64,000 nucleotides of DNA, taken from positions 403,441 to 467,440 of the forward strand of contig JH720331.1 of assembly GCA_000231825.2 (NCBI GenBank). The letters run 5' to 3'. A program made the position numbers and the translations under genes. Positions 26,010-38,232 of this stretch are shown piece after piece. Position 1 is the first letter of the stretch. Each line of letters starts with the position of its first letter. The DNA comes from Tetrahymena elliotti 4EA. Its lineage: Eukaryota; Ciliophora; Oligohymenophorea; Hymenostomatida; Tetrahymenidae. Under the pieces are notes generated by a model. The model was not told the DNA's origin and did no database searches. It worked only from the letters and a program-made list of their open reading frames with translations.

Positions 26010-27800
26010 CATAAAGAATTTACTTGAAATAAATTGATAGTTTTTCTAAGTTGATTAAATCTTAAAATGCTTATGATAGAATAGAAAAAGATTTATCTTT
26101 TATTTAATTATTTCTAAATAAAAATAATTAAAATCTTATTAATTTTAAACAAGCTATTTACTTAAAGTTTATATTTAAAACAGATAAATTAATCCCTTAA
26201 TTTCTTAAAAACTTGGCAAACTCTTATATTTGATTTTCTTATTTGCAAATTTACTATAAGCTGAATAAATAAATCTATTAATATCTGCCAATCAAATTGT
26301 TAATAAATTTACTCAAGTTCTAAAATTTAAATTTGAGTTAGTTAACCTAAGCTTTAATATAACATTAATAAAGATTTATCTGTATTAAATTGGTCACTAG
26401 CTTTGGAAATGTAATCATGAATTTTCAGTCTTAATGATTTTAGCTTATTTGCTTTTGAAAGGGATAAACCTAAATGTGCTAATCCTTGTCCTTTTATGTT
26501 TTCATATCTTACAAAAATAAAATTGTTTTTGCCGAAATTGTAATTTAACATGATAAAGAAATATTACTTCGAGGTAATTTAAAATGACTCAAGATTGGTT
26601 AAATTTTGTAGACTTCTTAAAAAATTTTAAAAAACTTCATCAATCATTTTTCTATTACTTAAAAAATGAATGAAAATAAAGAATCTGTTTTATGCATTTT
26701 TTTAAATTATTTACCCTGTGTCTATTGTAAAATTTTATAATTTTGTACAGCAACTTATAGAATCTGAAAGCTAATTAAATCCATCTTGAGTTATAATTTA
26801 TTTGCTGTAAGTCATACTAATATTGATTTATTTTAATTCAAGATAATATTTATGAAATAATTTATGTTTACCCCATATCCAGCTCAAAGGTAATCAAATT
26901 AGGAAAATATTATAGATTCTAAAATAAAATTTTAAAATAATTCTCTGGAAACTCTACTAACCTAATCAAATTTTTTATTAAATTTCTTTTATTCCATTTC
27001 AATTATTTTACCCTATTTTTATTTTCAAGCTTTTAAGTTTTTCATTTACTTTAGTGGTAATCTGAAATATTTAACTAGGCTCTATATTAGCATCAATATG
27101 ACTTTATAAAAATAGAATTAAACTAAAATTGATTTTAAAAATTTACTTCATCTTTAATTACAAGTTTTCTAACTAAGGACATTCTTATATCAAACAAAAG
27201 AAACTACTTAGAAAATTATTATTTATATCTATCTAACTAAATTTTATTATTAACTTAAAGTATGAATAAGATATTAAATATACATCATCTTTATAGAGAT
27301 GCTCTACAAGCTTGTGAATTCACTAAAATAATTCTTAAAATGATCATATTATATGAAAGGTCTAACTGTTGATAACCTTCAATTTAAATATATTACTAAT
27401 ATATATATTTTAGTTAAAACTTACTAAAATTTAAATGTGATATCCTTTATTTTATCTTTTTAGACAATATAATCTAGTGCAACCATAATTGAATCTGGGT
27501 AAAATGTATTCAATCTTATTAAATAAATTAGAAGTAAAGCAATAAAAATTAAAATAGTTTTGAATACTTTAAACAGAATTTCAGTTTTTATATGTCAGGA
27601 AGTAATTTAAATGCATTTAAGTATTTTTATAATTAATTAATATTGAAGCCATACTAAAATTATCTATTATATTTTAAAATTAAATGCATAAAGAAATAAA
27701 AATTAATATACAAGTCTAAGAACTAAATTTATTGGTTGTTTAAAAGGAATTCTTGTAGGATTAACAAATCTTATTCACTTAAAAGGTAAAAACTTATTTG
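26010..27800 (-). pseudogene. Decayed leucine-rich-repeat (ribonuclease-inhibitor-like) gene
   Basis: Reading the minus strand from about 27800 downwards gives a series of leucine-rich-repeat units: QQIQFLDLYI, KIKDITFKF, QQLDLSYN, TSLQSISIKM, LIQECPQLENLQLKM, EKLKSLKIKI, FPNLITFELDM, SCCTKLQNFTID, LQNLTNLESFQI and KANKLKSLRLKI. Ciliates have many such LRR proteins. The units lie in different reading frames, with TGA stops between several of them, and no clear start, stop or intron series joins them. The longest intact stretch is about 26.0-26.8 kb. I read it as a pseudogene or fragment; a multi-intron live gene cannot be fully excluded. Ends are approximate. Confidence 0.6.
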
Positions 27801-28544
27801 AATAATACAATATATTAATTAATTTATTAATATTTTTTTTAATTTTACCTTGTTTACAATGCTAGTCTAATTTAAGATCTGTTTTAAATTTATTGCTAAA
27901 ATTCAAATATGTATGGATTATACACTTTATTTATCAATAATTTTTAAATTTTCTTTCTTATTTTAAATTCTAAAACAATTTACTTTTTTACAGTCCCTTT
28001 TCTTCAAAAAAATTTTTAAAAAAGAGAAATATTTTTTAAAAGATTTACGCATTAAAGTTTTTATGAATGTGGCAGGTGATAGAAAAAATTGTGAAGAAAA
28101 TTTCTAATCAAAATAAAAAAGCTATCATAACAAACCATTAAAGAAATATTTTAAAAGTTTAAAAATATTGGATTAATAACGTAGCAACAGAGATTAAGAT
28201 AGATAGGTTAATGTTTTTTTATTAACATTTTTATTTCTAATTTTATTATATTCAACAGAAAATAATATTCACAAAATAACAAATTTAAATGGAATTCTAT
28301 CATTAAAAATTAAAATTATTTTGATTTAAAATATTTTTTTGCTTGCTTTTACATTTACATTTTTAAATTTTATTAGAAAAGTATTTAAAATAATTATCAA
28401 ATTGTTTATTTTTATATTTTTACTGATAAAAGTTAATCTAATAAGTTAGGTAGGGAAGGAGAAATAGAATAATTTATGATAAGGCTATATATAATTTATT
28501 TACATAGTGATTTAATTGGAAATTATTTAATAATAAAATTCTTT
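27801..28544. other. Gap between LRR relic and 6-TM gene 1
   Basis: About 740 bases of A/T-rich sequence. It should contain the 3' untranslated end of the minus-strand gene that stops at 28545. A short + strand frame near 28067 is open in the ciliate code but has no recognisable feature. Nothing else is seen. Confidence 0.5.
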
Positions 28545-31500
28545 TCAGATTTCTTAATATTAGTGATTGTTTTTCGATAAAATTTGCTATTAATCTACCC
28601 ATCTTTTTATAGAATCATTAGAATCATTTAATTAATTGAAAAGGTCATCTACTGAGCTATCTATGGAGTTTAATTCTTATATTTAATCAATTTTATTTGA
28701 GATAAAATCTTTATGTCTAGATGAAAATATAATATCTTTATTTATATCATTTTCTTATTGATGATTATTTTTCAAAGGATTCCTTTGAGTTTATAATAGG
28801 TTGCTTTTAGATTAATCAAATATTTAGAATGAGATGAAAATTTGCTTATGATTTACTTTGAATTTGATTGTCTCTAGGTCATCAATATGGGTATTTTCCA
28901 AGGAAATCTTGTTGTGGGATTTTTCTTTGTCTATGTTTTGATATCTTGAATTTTCGTAGCTTATTTTATTCTCATTTTTTGTACTTACAACTTAGTTGTG
29001 CATTAGAGGCTTAAATTAAGCAGAATTATTTGAAATTGTTTTTTCTGAAAACTAAAATGGTCCTTTCAAATATTCATTTTCAAGCTCTTTGAAACTAAAA
29101 TTAGAATTATCTGTAATGCTAGGTTTGAATAATTTATTTGCAAATTATGCAAAGTTATGCATATTTGGGTTATATTGATGCTATTTTTCATCTTAATATT
29201 AGTTTTATTCATATTTTTTATCTGGTTATTAGTTACTTTTTAAAAATTTTATGTGATCCAAGTTTCTTTCATTTAACGATATCTAGTCCTTATTTTCTAG
29301 GTTGTTGTTTCTTGAGTTTAATGAAGCGTTTTATTCGTTTTTGTTTTGTTTGAATTTAGGAAAAATATTTTTATTTTTGCCTCTTAAATGTTAGTATGTC
29401 TAGTTATTAGGCGAAGAAAAACTAGAACCCTAATTAAATTAGTTTCTGCTATCAAAAGAATTTTTTCTAAATTCAGTCATTGTATTTTGATTTTGGTTCT
29501 AATAGTTATTATTAAGTGGGTAGTTACTAGTATTGAAATCTATTTCAAGTCCACTTTCATTAAACATTTTTTTTTCTTTAGTATTAAATTTTTTAGGAGA
29601 ATAACATAAACTAGTATTTCCTATAATTGAGGCAGATGGATGGTTCTAAAATGAATGGCGACTACTTAATATTGGACTAAGTATAAGATTTCCTGTAGTA
29701 GTAATTTTTTAGAAGCTATTTATAGGTGAAATTATTGGGGTTTAGAAAGATTGTTAAGTATTATTCAATTACTGGAATGTGTATTCAGAGGCTTTAATAC
29801 TATTCTTTCTTTCATTAATATCATTATGAGTATTTTTTTGATGATTAATATCTGGTTATTCTTTGGGTGAAGGATATGGTATGAGAAAATTACTTTAGAT
29901 CTAGTTTTACTTAAACTATTCATTATATAGCTCAGATATTTTTTATTTATTTAGAATTATTAACAATTAATGAGATAATTTAAGATCTAAGAATAGTTAT
30001 TTCTAATTTATTTTATCTTGTTTCATTCCTTCCAGAGAAATATCTGAAAATTTAGTTGAATCAAATTTATGATCCTTAACAAATGGCATTTATATTTACA
30101 CTTTTAAGGTTTAATTTAAGTTATTTTTACTATATTTTAGAGCAATATACTATGGTTATTATTTACTTTTTTAAGAATTTGAAGATTCTTCAAGCAATCT
30201 GTAACAATGTGTTATTATATTCACTATTATTTACTAAACAAAACTTTAGTCTGTAGATATTTAATCATCTCTTTCTTAATCTATAAATAGCTATATTTAA
30301 CTTTCTCTAAATAAAGGCTCAAAATGCTACTTTATTGCAACACTTAGATCTTTAATTAGAACTTTTTAAATCAGTGTTTATTATTTTTAGCTTTTTATTT
30401 TTACCAGTTTCAAGAGGTTGGCATTTTATAATTAAATCTCAGACACAAAACTCTTAAAATAAGAAGAAGGGTCTATGTTCAGCTAAGCTAACTTCTTTGT
30501 GTCAAATTTTTTTTAAAATAGCTCTAACTTGAGGAGAATAATTTTTATTGTTTCTTAAAATACTTCAATGATCCAATCTTTTCTTGAAGGATCTTAGAAT
30601 GTGCTTGAATTTGTATTATTATTCTAAAAGTTTAATTAATTTAAAAGAATAGGAGTTGCAGCAGATGTTTGAAGTGACGAATTATAATTATTTGTGTTTT
30701 CTGAATGCTAAAGTAGCTTAATATGAGGTATATTTTGTGCATTTATACTTATATTTGTATTTTAGACGAAAGAGGGTTAGTTAGCTAGTCCATTATTAAC
30801 TGTGTATAAATTATTACTTGTTGTTGAAATGTTATTCAAACTACCCATTTGTGTTGTAGGAGGGAGCAGAGCTGAAAAAGGTTGATTATTCATTTTCGTA
30901 TTTACAAATTAGTACTACTTTTGAAGGTTGTTGTGTACTGAAAGAGAATGACTTTTTTCTTTTTAAGGTAGAGAATATAGAGTTTAAGCTTTACTCTTTT
31001 ATTCAGGCTAATTTTTCTGCTTTTTCTTCTCAATAGTAATAATAACATAATATTAATGCCATTTGAATAAACTTAGCTTAGCTGTGAGGATGCTTTCTTA
31101 ATTTAGTTCTTTATCAAAGTGAAATAACTTTAACTTCTTGACACTAGAATCACAATCTTTATCAACTCCATAATTACTTGAGTCAACCTTGTTTTCATCG
31201 GCTATTTAATTTACATCTTTTTCTTTTCTTTACTGAGCTTGTTATTTAATTTTTTACTTTTTATTCTTCAAAGTCAGTTACCTTTAGAACTTCTTCATTT
31301 CTGCTTTATCCTACTTTTGCTTTTATATTTCTTTTTATATCATAGATTTGATTTGCCCTTTCAAAGAATTTTAATAGTTGCTTTACTCTTCTATTTAATT
31401 ATTTGAAATCATAAAATTAGGTTTATACTTTTTCCTTATATATATCGAGCTGATAAAACTTTCAAAATCATTTTCAGCTTTAATTTAAAGTTCTTATGTT

Positions 31501-32701
31501 GCTCTTGAATTACATTCTATTAATTCTATCTTGTCCAACTTTTAGTTAAATCTAGCAGACATCAAGCAGTATGGAGCTTAATTATTCATCATTTTATTAT
31601 GTTAATCAATTTATTTTTATGAGAGAAAAGAAAATCTATAAAATTTATCATTCTAGTAAGTAGTATAAATATAAAGAAAGAGGATGAGAATAAATCTTAT
31701 AAGAATGCTATACTAGATATCTTATTTTAAGTAAACTGAAAGAAAGAATATAACAATAGAATATGCATAGCTAATGAGCTTTAAAATTAAATTAGATCCC
31801 TAAATACCTATTTTAAAAGCAAAGAATAAATAAATATATGGTCTTTTTAGAAAGTGGTAAAATAAATTGATTAAAATAATAGTATGAGCTTATATTAGTT
31901 CTATTAAAAATACAAAATTTATAAGCTATTTACTGTAACAATTTTTTAATCATCAAAAATACATGATACTTCATTAATTTAAAATAACTATATAACATTT
32001 ATTATATTGAAAATAAGTATTTTTTTGATGCATTATGAAAATATAAATTGAATTTAAAGGTTTTTTTATTATTAACATTTCCTTTTTTAGTTATTTTAAG
32101 AGTATTTTCTAGGTAGAATAAATAGCTTAACGAAATTTCTTTCTCAATAGAGATAAAGGATATACAAATTTAAATGCAAATTTCTTGAAAGTTTTAAATT
32201 ACCTAATATAATGAAATTAGAAACGGTAAATCCTCTCAGGAAAGGATTGTTGGTCTATTTTTCTACATTAGATAAGTCTGTATCATACAATTAATATCCT
32301 ACTGTAGAAATGTAAAACATCTGAAATATAAAATATATCCAATTTATGTATCGCTTTTTTTGATGAATCAATATCAAAAAGAATAAATCCATTAATATGA
32401 TGATGATCATCATGACTATGCTTTTTTGCTCATCTTCAAAATTGAAATTTAATAAATATGATGTTAAGTCAGAGGATATAATAAACATGTGCATGACTAA
32501 AGTAATATTTGCTTGATAAACATAATGTATTCGATTAAGCTAAAAATACTCCTATTCAATTTTTAAATTCTTAAAGTACAAAGTATATCTATTAACTTCC
32601 TTTTCTGGTTTGTAAAAAATGCCTTTGCTTGTAACTTCAATTTCTTATTAACCTCCTTCTTTATAAAATATTTCTTTAATTCGTCTTATTTTTTCATACA
32701 T
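28545..32701 (-). CDS. Six-TM protein with degenerate histidine-kinase-like ATPase region, copy 1
   Basis: Two exons (32701-32203 and 31807-28545) encode 1253 aa, with ATG at 32701 and TGA at 28545-28547. Exon 1 carries about four hydrophobic segments, for example IVMMIIIILMDLFFLILI; the start of exon 2 adds two more (IVIFFLSVYL and ILIRFILILFLYIY). Then come a charged region (KKKQK), Asn/Gln-rich linkers, and near residues 640-770 a stretch resembling a GHKL/HATPase N-box helix (QSFVQQIIVNIITHCYRLL). The invariant Asn of a working kinase is not in place, and I see no phospho-accepting His box or receiver domain. The rest is low-complexity Asn/Ser-rich. It is paralogous to 34004-38232 over the TM module, the MNNQ..P..C stretch and the C-terminal SIKRWV. 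Probably a membrane sensor or scaffold; function not established. Confidence 0.88.
31808..32202 (-). other. 395-nt intron in 6-TM copy 1
   Basis: The intron has GT at 32202-32201 and ends AAATAG before the exon that resumes GTATTTAG. It splits a Gly codon (ILG followed by IQGSN), the same position and phase as in the paralogue. It is several times longer than most introns in this window. Parts are open in the ciliate code, but no conserved stretch is shared with the paralogue's intron that I can see. Confidence 0.75.
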
Positions 32702-33857
32702 TTACAAAAACTTTATATACCTATCTTTTATTATCGAAAATCAAATATTAAAAAACAAGGATGATATTTCCCTAGTTATTATGATTTTTTATTAATCTTG
32801 TTTTTTTAATCAAATTTCTCTCTTTTAAAAGCAAATCAAGTAAATCATAACCCAATTTTTATCATCAAACAAAAATAGCATATTATTATTTACTAGCAAA
32901 AAATTAGTTTTTATTGGCAAAATAATTATGAATTTTTGTGTTAGACTTTTTTATTAAATTTCTTCACTGATATAAAATACAACATTCTGAACTAAATTTA
33001 TTAAAGTACCCAAACTCATGAAAAACCACTATTTCAAATATTTAGTTAATCAAACTAAATTCGGAAATAAAACTTGAATTTTATGAATATTCTCAAAAGC
33101 TCATTTTTCAAAAATACTATTAATTATTTTTGATCAATAGTAATCAATATACAGATATCCATTACTTAATTTATCAAGATTTTTTTAAGATCTCCTGAAA
33201 AATAAATCAAACAAAATGATTACTGATAATATAAATATTTTCTTTCATAATCTTTAAAAATAAATTACCAAAATAAATATGATTTTTTACTTACTAAATT
33301 AATTTTAAATAAATTCAATGAAAGATTTAACAAATTTTGAAAACAAAAATGAAATAATAAACATAAACTTTTTATTTCTTTATCATATTTTGCCATTTAT
33401 TAAAAGAAAATGAGTTATTTTTTTAATTTTAGAAAATATTTAAATACAACAATTAATACATTCATATAAATAAGTAAAATTTTTCTTGCTTTTTCACAAA
33501 GTTAAAACTTGTTGAGAATAATTTTCAATAAAAATGAAAGAAAAAAAAAAGAGTTTTAAATTTAAAATATTTAGAATTGATTAAATTAATTGATAAATTT
33601 TACATTAAAAATAAAAACAATCTACATAGGATAATTTGTTATTTAAAAATAGAATTATTATAAAGTTCTTTCTTTATTTTGCATTTTCGGTAAACATTTA
33701 AAATATTTGTTATAAATAATAGTTTCTCTTAATTCTAATAATATCATGATATTTAGGAAAAAGAAAAAATTTTATTTAAGAGATTTACATTTTATTTGAG
33801 TTAGATTTTTTTAATTATTTTACTTTTACTTTTAAGAAAAATCAAATAAGTAAGAGT

Positions 33858-33892
<35 letters not shown>

Positions 33893-34003
33893 AGTAAGTA
33901 AGTGAGCACTTTTTGGATTTGATATAAAATATTATAGTTCAATAGAAAAAATAAAGTAATTGATTATGTTTTTGGAGAAATTAGAGAGGATTAGTTGATT
34001 TAA
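32702..34003. other. Gap between the two 6-TM genes
   Basis: A 1.3-kb spacer that should contain the promoter of copy 1 and the 3' end of copy 2 (both on the minus strand). Apart from an (AG)n tract at 33859-33890, it is plain A/T-rich sequence without recognisable signals. Confidence 0.6.
33859..33890. repeat. (AG)16 dinucleotide microsatellite
   Basis: Sixteen uninterrupted AG units, flanked by TTAG and TTAGTAAG. It sits about 110 bases beyond the stop codon of the minus-strand 6-TM copy 2, so it probably falls in or near that gene's 3' untranslated region. On the transcribed strand it reads as CT repeats. Confidence 0.95.
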
Positions 34004-37000
34004 TCAAACGATTAGTTTTATTTGTTTGTCACTTATACGAGTAGTATATTATTTTATGGCTACCCATCTTTCAATAGAGCTTATAGAGTCTTCAAGGAAG
34101 CACTCTTCAGTATTTTTGATATCTTTTTACTAGATGTTATTTAGTGCTGATTGATTGATTTCAATTTGTGATCTTTGATTCACAAAGTCTTTTTCATTTA
34201 GATTAATATTGTCTTCAGTTCTGTGAATCATGTTATGAGTACTTATACTATGAAGATTTTCGTTTATTTAGGTATGGTTACTTTCTATATTGGACTTAGG
34301 CGTGAATTATTATGCAGGTATTGAGAAAGTTAGATACATGTGATTACTATTTGGATGATTATGTGAAAATTTAATGTATTCTTCTACTTAGGGGTTGTCA
34401 TTATTAAGTTTTTTTATCATACTAAAAGCTACCCTTAAATCTATGTAGAATTTATGTAGCACTTGATAATCTTTTTCAATTTAATCTAAAGATATAATGT
34501 GAAGTGTATTTAAATGGTCAAATACATGATTCTCACTATAAGGCATAGAGAGTTAGATTTTTAAAGTTGTATTATCATCATTTAAGTTAAATTTTAAACC
34601 AATGTATTAAAGTTCTTTTAAAATATTTCCCAAATATAGAATTAAATTCATCAAAATTAGCTTTAAAATATTTCCATCAGTATAAAATGTGGCATCAAAG
34701 TCATCTTAAAGGAAAAGCTAAATACTTTTTTCTGCTAGAATAGGATTGAGTTGAATTTTTAAAAACTCAATTAAATCAATAGCATATAGTTAAGATGTTC
34801 TTACATTAACTTAGTTAAAAACAAGTCTAGTAAATTTCAAAAAATTAGAGTTATTAATTAGGATTTATTGCATCATACAAGATGTATATTTCTCAAATGC
34901 TTCATAATAACTCTAATCTGAATAATTTTATTAATTTATCTCTTTTCCCTACAAATTATTATTAGTATGTATATTTTAGCTTTATCCATTACCACTTGCT
35001 AACATATTATGTAGCTAAGTGGTAGATTAGTTCCTATACTATTAGCACAAAAATTAAGTACTGACCTTGCTTGACTTGAAATTAGGAGCAATAGACTTAT
35101 ACCTTTATATAAGAGAGAGTGTTTGGGCTATAATTTCGAAGCAAGTATCAAAAATTTTTTCTTTTACTTTGCTTTCTGAAAAGTTTTATTGCTAATTTAA
35201 ATTGGGATTATTACTAATCAAAGGCTAAGGACCTCCAGGGTGAGAATTAAAATTATTATTAGTATTACTACGACTTCCTAAAGAAATCCTAGGATTTGGT
35301 TAATACTAATCTATAGAAGTATTTCTTACTTAATTGATATGAGAGCTACTCAAAGGTAGATTTGTAGAAGTAACTGAATTTACACTATTCATGGGTTTTC
35401 TTATTCCCATATTTACAATATTAGCAGCATTGGTAAGAGTTAACTTTTTTTGGGTCATATAATTTAAGTAGTTACTATTTGATATAGTTTTGGCATTGAA
35501 GAAGCTCTTTCTTTAGCTGTTTGGCCCATTTATCAAAAAATTTTTGTCTTAACCACTTAGTGTAACTGTATTTGTAGAATCAATTTAATAATTTGTAATG
35601 AGATTATTTTAACCAGTAGGTGTATTGCTTCCAAAATTAAATGAGTGGTTGTTTGGATTATAACCTTATCTCATAGTGTTTTAGACAGATTGAGAATACA
35701 GTGCATGATTGATAGGAGGAGAGTTTTTATTAACTAAAATTTAATCTTCTTCTTTTTACAACTATGCCTATAGAGTTGGACTTTACTTCAAAGAGCTAGG
35801 AATATTTGGATTACTAAATTATTATTGTGAAATTTATTAAAAGTTAGGAGAAGTGGAGGAGGCTGGTTATAAAAACTGTTAGTTTTTTATATTAAAATGT
35901 TGTTGATCAGTGTTAAAGTTGTTCAATTATCCATTTATTTAAACTTTTTAGATAATCGGAGAAATCTAGTCTCCTAAATTAAATATTGGAGTGTCATTGT
36001 TTTAAATTTAATCATCTTAATAGGTTACATACCTAATATTTTCTTATGTACGCTATTTAAGAATTTTGCCACCTGTTTCATTTATACGACCGCTTTTGGA
36101 AATAACTTCCTTTTTAATTTTATTTTTCTTCTTGTGATTTCTGTCAACTGTGATAATTACATAATACTCATGGAGTTTAAATATACTTAATCTAACACTT
36201 ATTTTACTCTCAGACCCAATACCTTGCTATTTAAGCTTAAGCTTAATGATTGGAGATTGATTAAAGCTTACATCTGTTTGATAATTTCTAATCTTGGAAC
36301 CACTACCATCTTTCATTTTTTATAGCTACTACTGCTCTTGTTTTTCCTTTTACTATATTAATTATCTTATTTTGCCTTTTAGTGAATTTTCCCAAGATTA
36401 TTCTTATTATTTTTATGAATTTGATATAGCCTAAACACTTACAACACTTCTCTCTGTTTTTTCGTGTGTGGGTATTAAATAAGAATTAGTAATAAATTTA
36501 TCAAAGTCTTCATTATCTTGTATATTGAATTCTTTTTAAGCTCTACTATTGCATTTAAAGAGTTCTATTCTTTGTTCTTTGAAATTAAATTTTGCTGCAA
36601 ATAAACAATGAGGTATTTAATTATTCATTATATTATTATAAGAATCGATTTATTTCTATTTCAAATATGAGATGCGATGTGCTTTTTCTCTATGATAAGA
36701 AACATAATAATATAAAAAAATAACCAAAATAACTCTAATTATTGCTTAATACTAAACTTTTTCATGGATAGCTCTTGAAACATAAATAAGAATAGTGCCA
36801 TATGTAAATAATATATTCTTAATCAAATAGTTTGAGCCAGTAATACCTAAATTTATTCAAAAATAAATTTGTTAAATATATAAATTAGAAATAATTGCTT
36901 TTATCAATAATAACATTTTAAAATCAAGGTATGTCAAAAGGAATATATCTCTGTTTAGTAAAAGTAATTTTTGTTCATCTATTGATAAATTTGTTATTAT

Positions 37001-38232
37001 AATTTATTTTAGTCGATTTTATGATAAAAAAAAGTGTAAGCACTCAGATTTTTTAGTTTTTATAAATTAAAGAAAAATTTATGGTATTTACACTGAGCAA
37101 ATTTTGAGTAAAAAAAAATTATAATTTCTCAATTTGATTTGAGTGTAAGGTAAAAAACAGATGTCTCATCTAAAGTAAAGTAAAGAGTATGATTTGAATT
37201 CTTTGTTTAAAGAATTTTTATTTTAAGCTTTCAATGTTTGGAAGATCTGGTTTTGGTTTGAGTATTTTAAAAAAATGAATCTACATAGTAATATCCTAAA
37301 ATTAAATGAGAAATATTGGAAGAAACATATTTTTGAAAACTGAAATAAGCTGAAGAAATTTTGAGTAATAAAGGTAATTAGAAAAGTAATTGAAAATTTA
37401 CTAATTTTTTCTAATTTGAAATAATAGAAAATTTTCTTTTCTAAGAAGATAACTTAGACTTGAATGTTTTTTAAAATATAATCTTGAATCAAATTTTGAG
37501 AATTTTATATAATATCTAGCATTAAGTTGATAGACTGATAAAATGTGTTGTTATTTATTGATAGGATAGAAACAATTTTAGTGAGCTTAGATTTTAGGAC
37601 TAAATTAATTATCATTAGTACAATTATTTATTTCTAAACCGAAATTTATATCCCTTGTATTATTGATTACTATCTAAGTTATAAAGTATTAAGTTTAGCT
37701 TTCAAAATATGAAATTTGCTAACTTATTTTTATCAAATATTTAAAAAATTTTACCTAAAATAAGTATTGAAGATATAGAAAATCCATATATAAACATATC
37801 AATTTGTGTTGTGCTACTTGTGCTTTTTGATGATTAATTTGAGTCAAAATCATACATCGACCATCCTAAAAGAGTGATGTATACAGTGTAGTAGAATGAA
37901 TATATAATATTAAACCAGCTTCCTTTAAAGTAAAGAATCAGCAATAAGAAAATAGCTATCAAAAGCATTAAGACAAAAAAAGCTACATATTTTTATGTGA
38001 GTTCATTTTCTTAAAACAAATTGATAAAATCTGCTATGTTGACTATAATTTATATTAGACAGATAACATACCCCAATTATCTATACTTGTGAATGCTAAA
38101 CTAAAAATACTCTTCCTCCATTAGCTTATCATTAAACTTAAGAAAGTACTTATTAATTTCTTTTGTTGACTAATAAAAACCCTCTTCAGACTATTACTGA
38201 GAACTCGCTGAGCCTTTATCGTTTTATAGCAT
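34004..38232 (-). CDS. Six-TM protein with degenerate histidine-kinase-like ATPase region, copy 2
   Basis: Two exons (38232-37755 and 36846-34004) encode 1106 aa. The four hydrophobic segments of exon 1 include FFVLMLLIAIFLLLILYF; exon 2 opens with two more (NILFTYGTILIYV and IIRVILVIFLYYYV), followed by YHREKAHRISYLKQKQ, a typical cytosolic juxtamembrane stretch. A long Asn/Ser/Gln-rich linker follows. Near residues 840-960 comes a region like a histidine-kinase ATPase domain: LIEFLKIQLNPILAEKSIQL, then DGNILKLILMNLILYLGN, where an active kinase would carry Asn in the N-box. No G-box is obvious and no receiver domain is seen. The start at 38232 is the first ATG of a good frame; a further upstream exon cannot be excluded. 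Tandem duplicate of 28545-32701. Confidence 0.87.
36847..37754 (-). other. 908-nt intron in 6-TM copy 2
   Basis: GTAAAATT at the 5' side and AAATTTAG at the 3' side join ILG to ITGSN in frame. The junction is at the same codon and phase as the 395-nt intron of copy 1. The length is unusual for this window, and a small in-phase exon or an embedded element inside it cannot be ruled out from sequence alone. Confidence 0.7.

Noticed and set aside
28067..28330. Plus-strand ciliate-code frame before the 6-TM gene
   Set aside because: Lys/Gln/Phe-rich translation typical of random A/T-rich DNA, with no motif.
37911..37926. Sequence resembling the Tetrahymena chromosome-breakage motif
   Set aside because: It differs from the 15-base consensus at several positions and lies inside the first exon of a coding gene.
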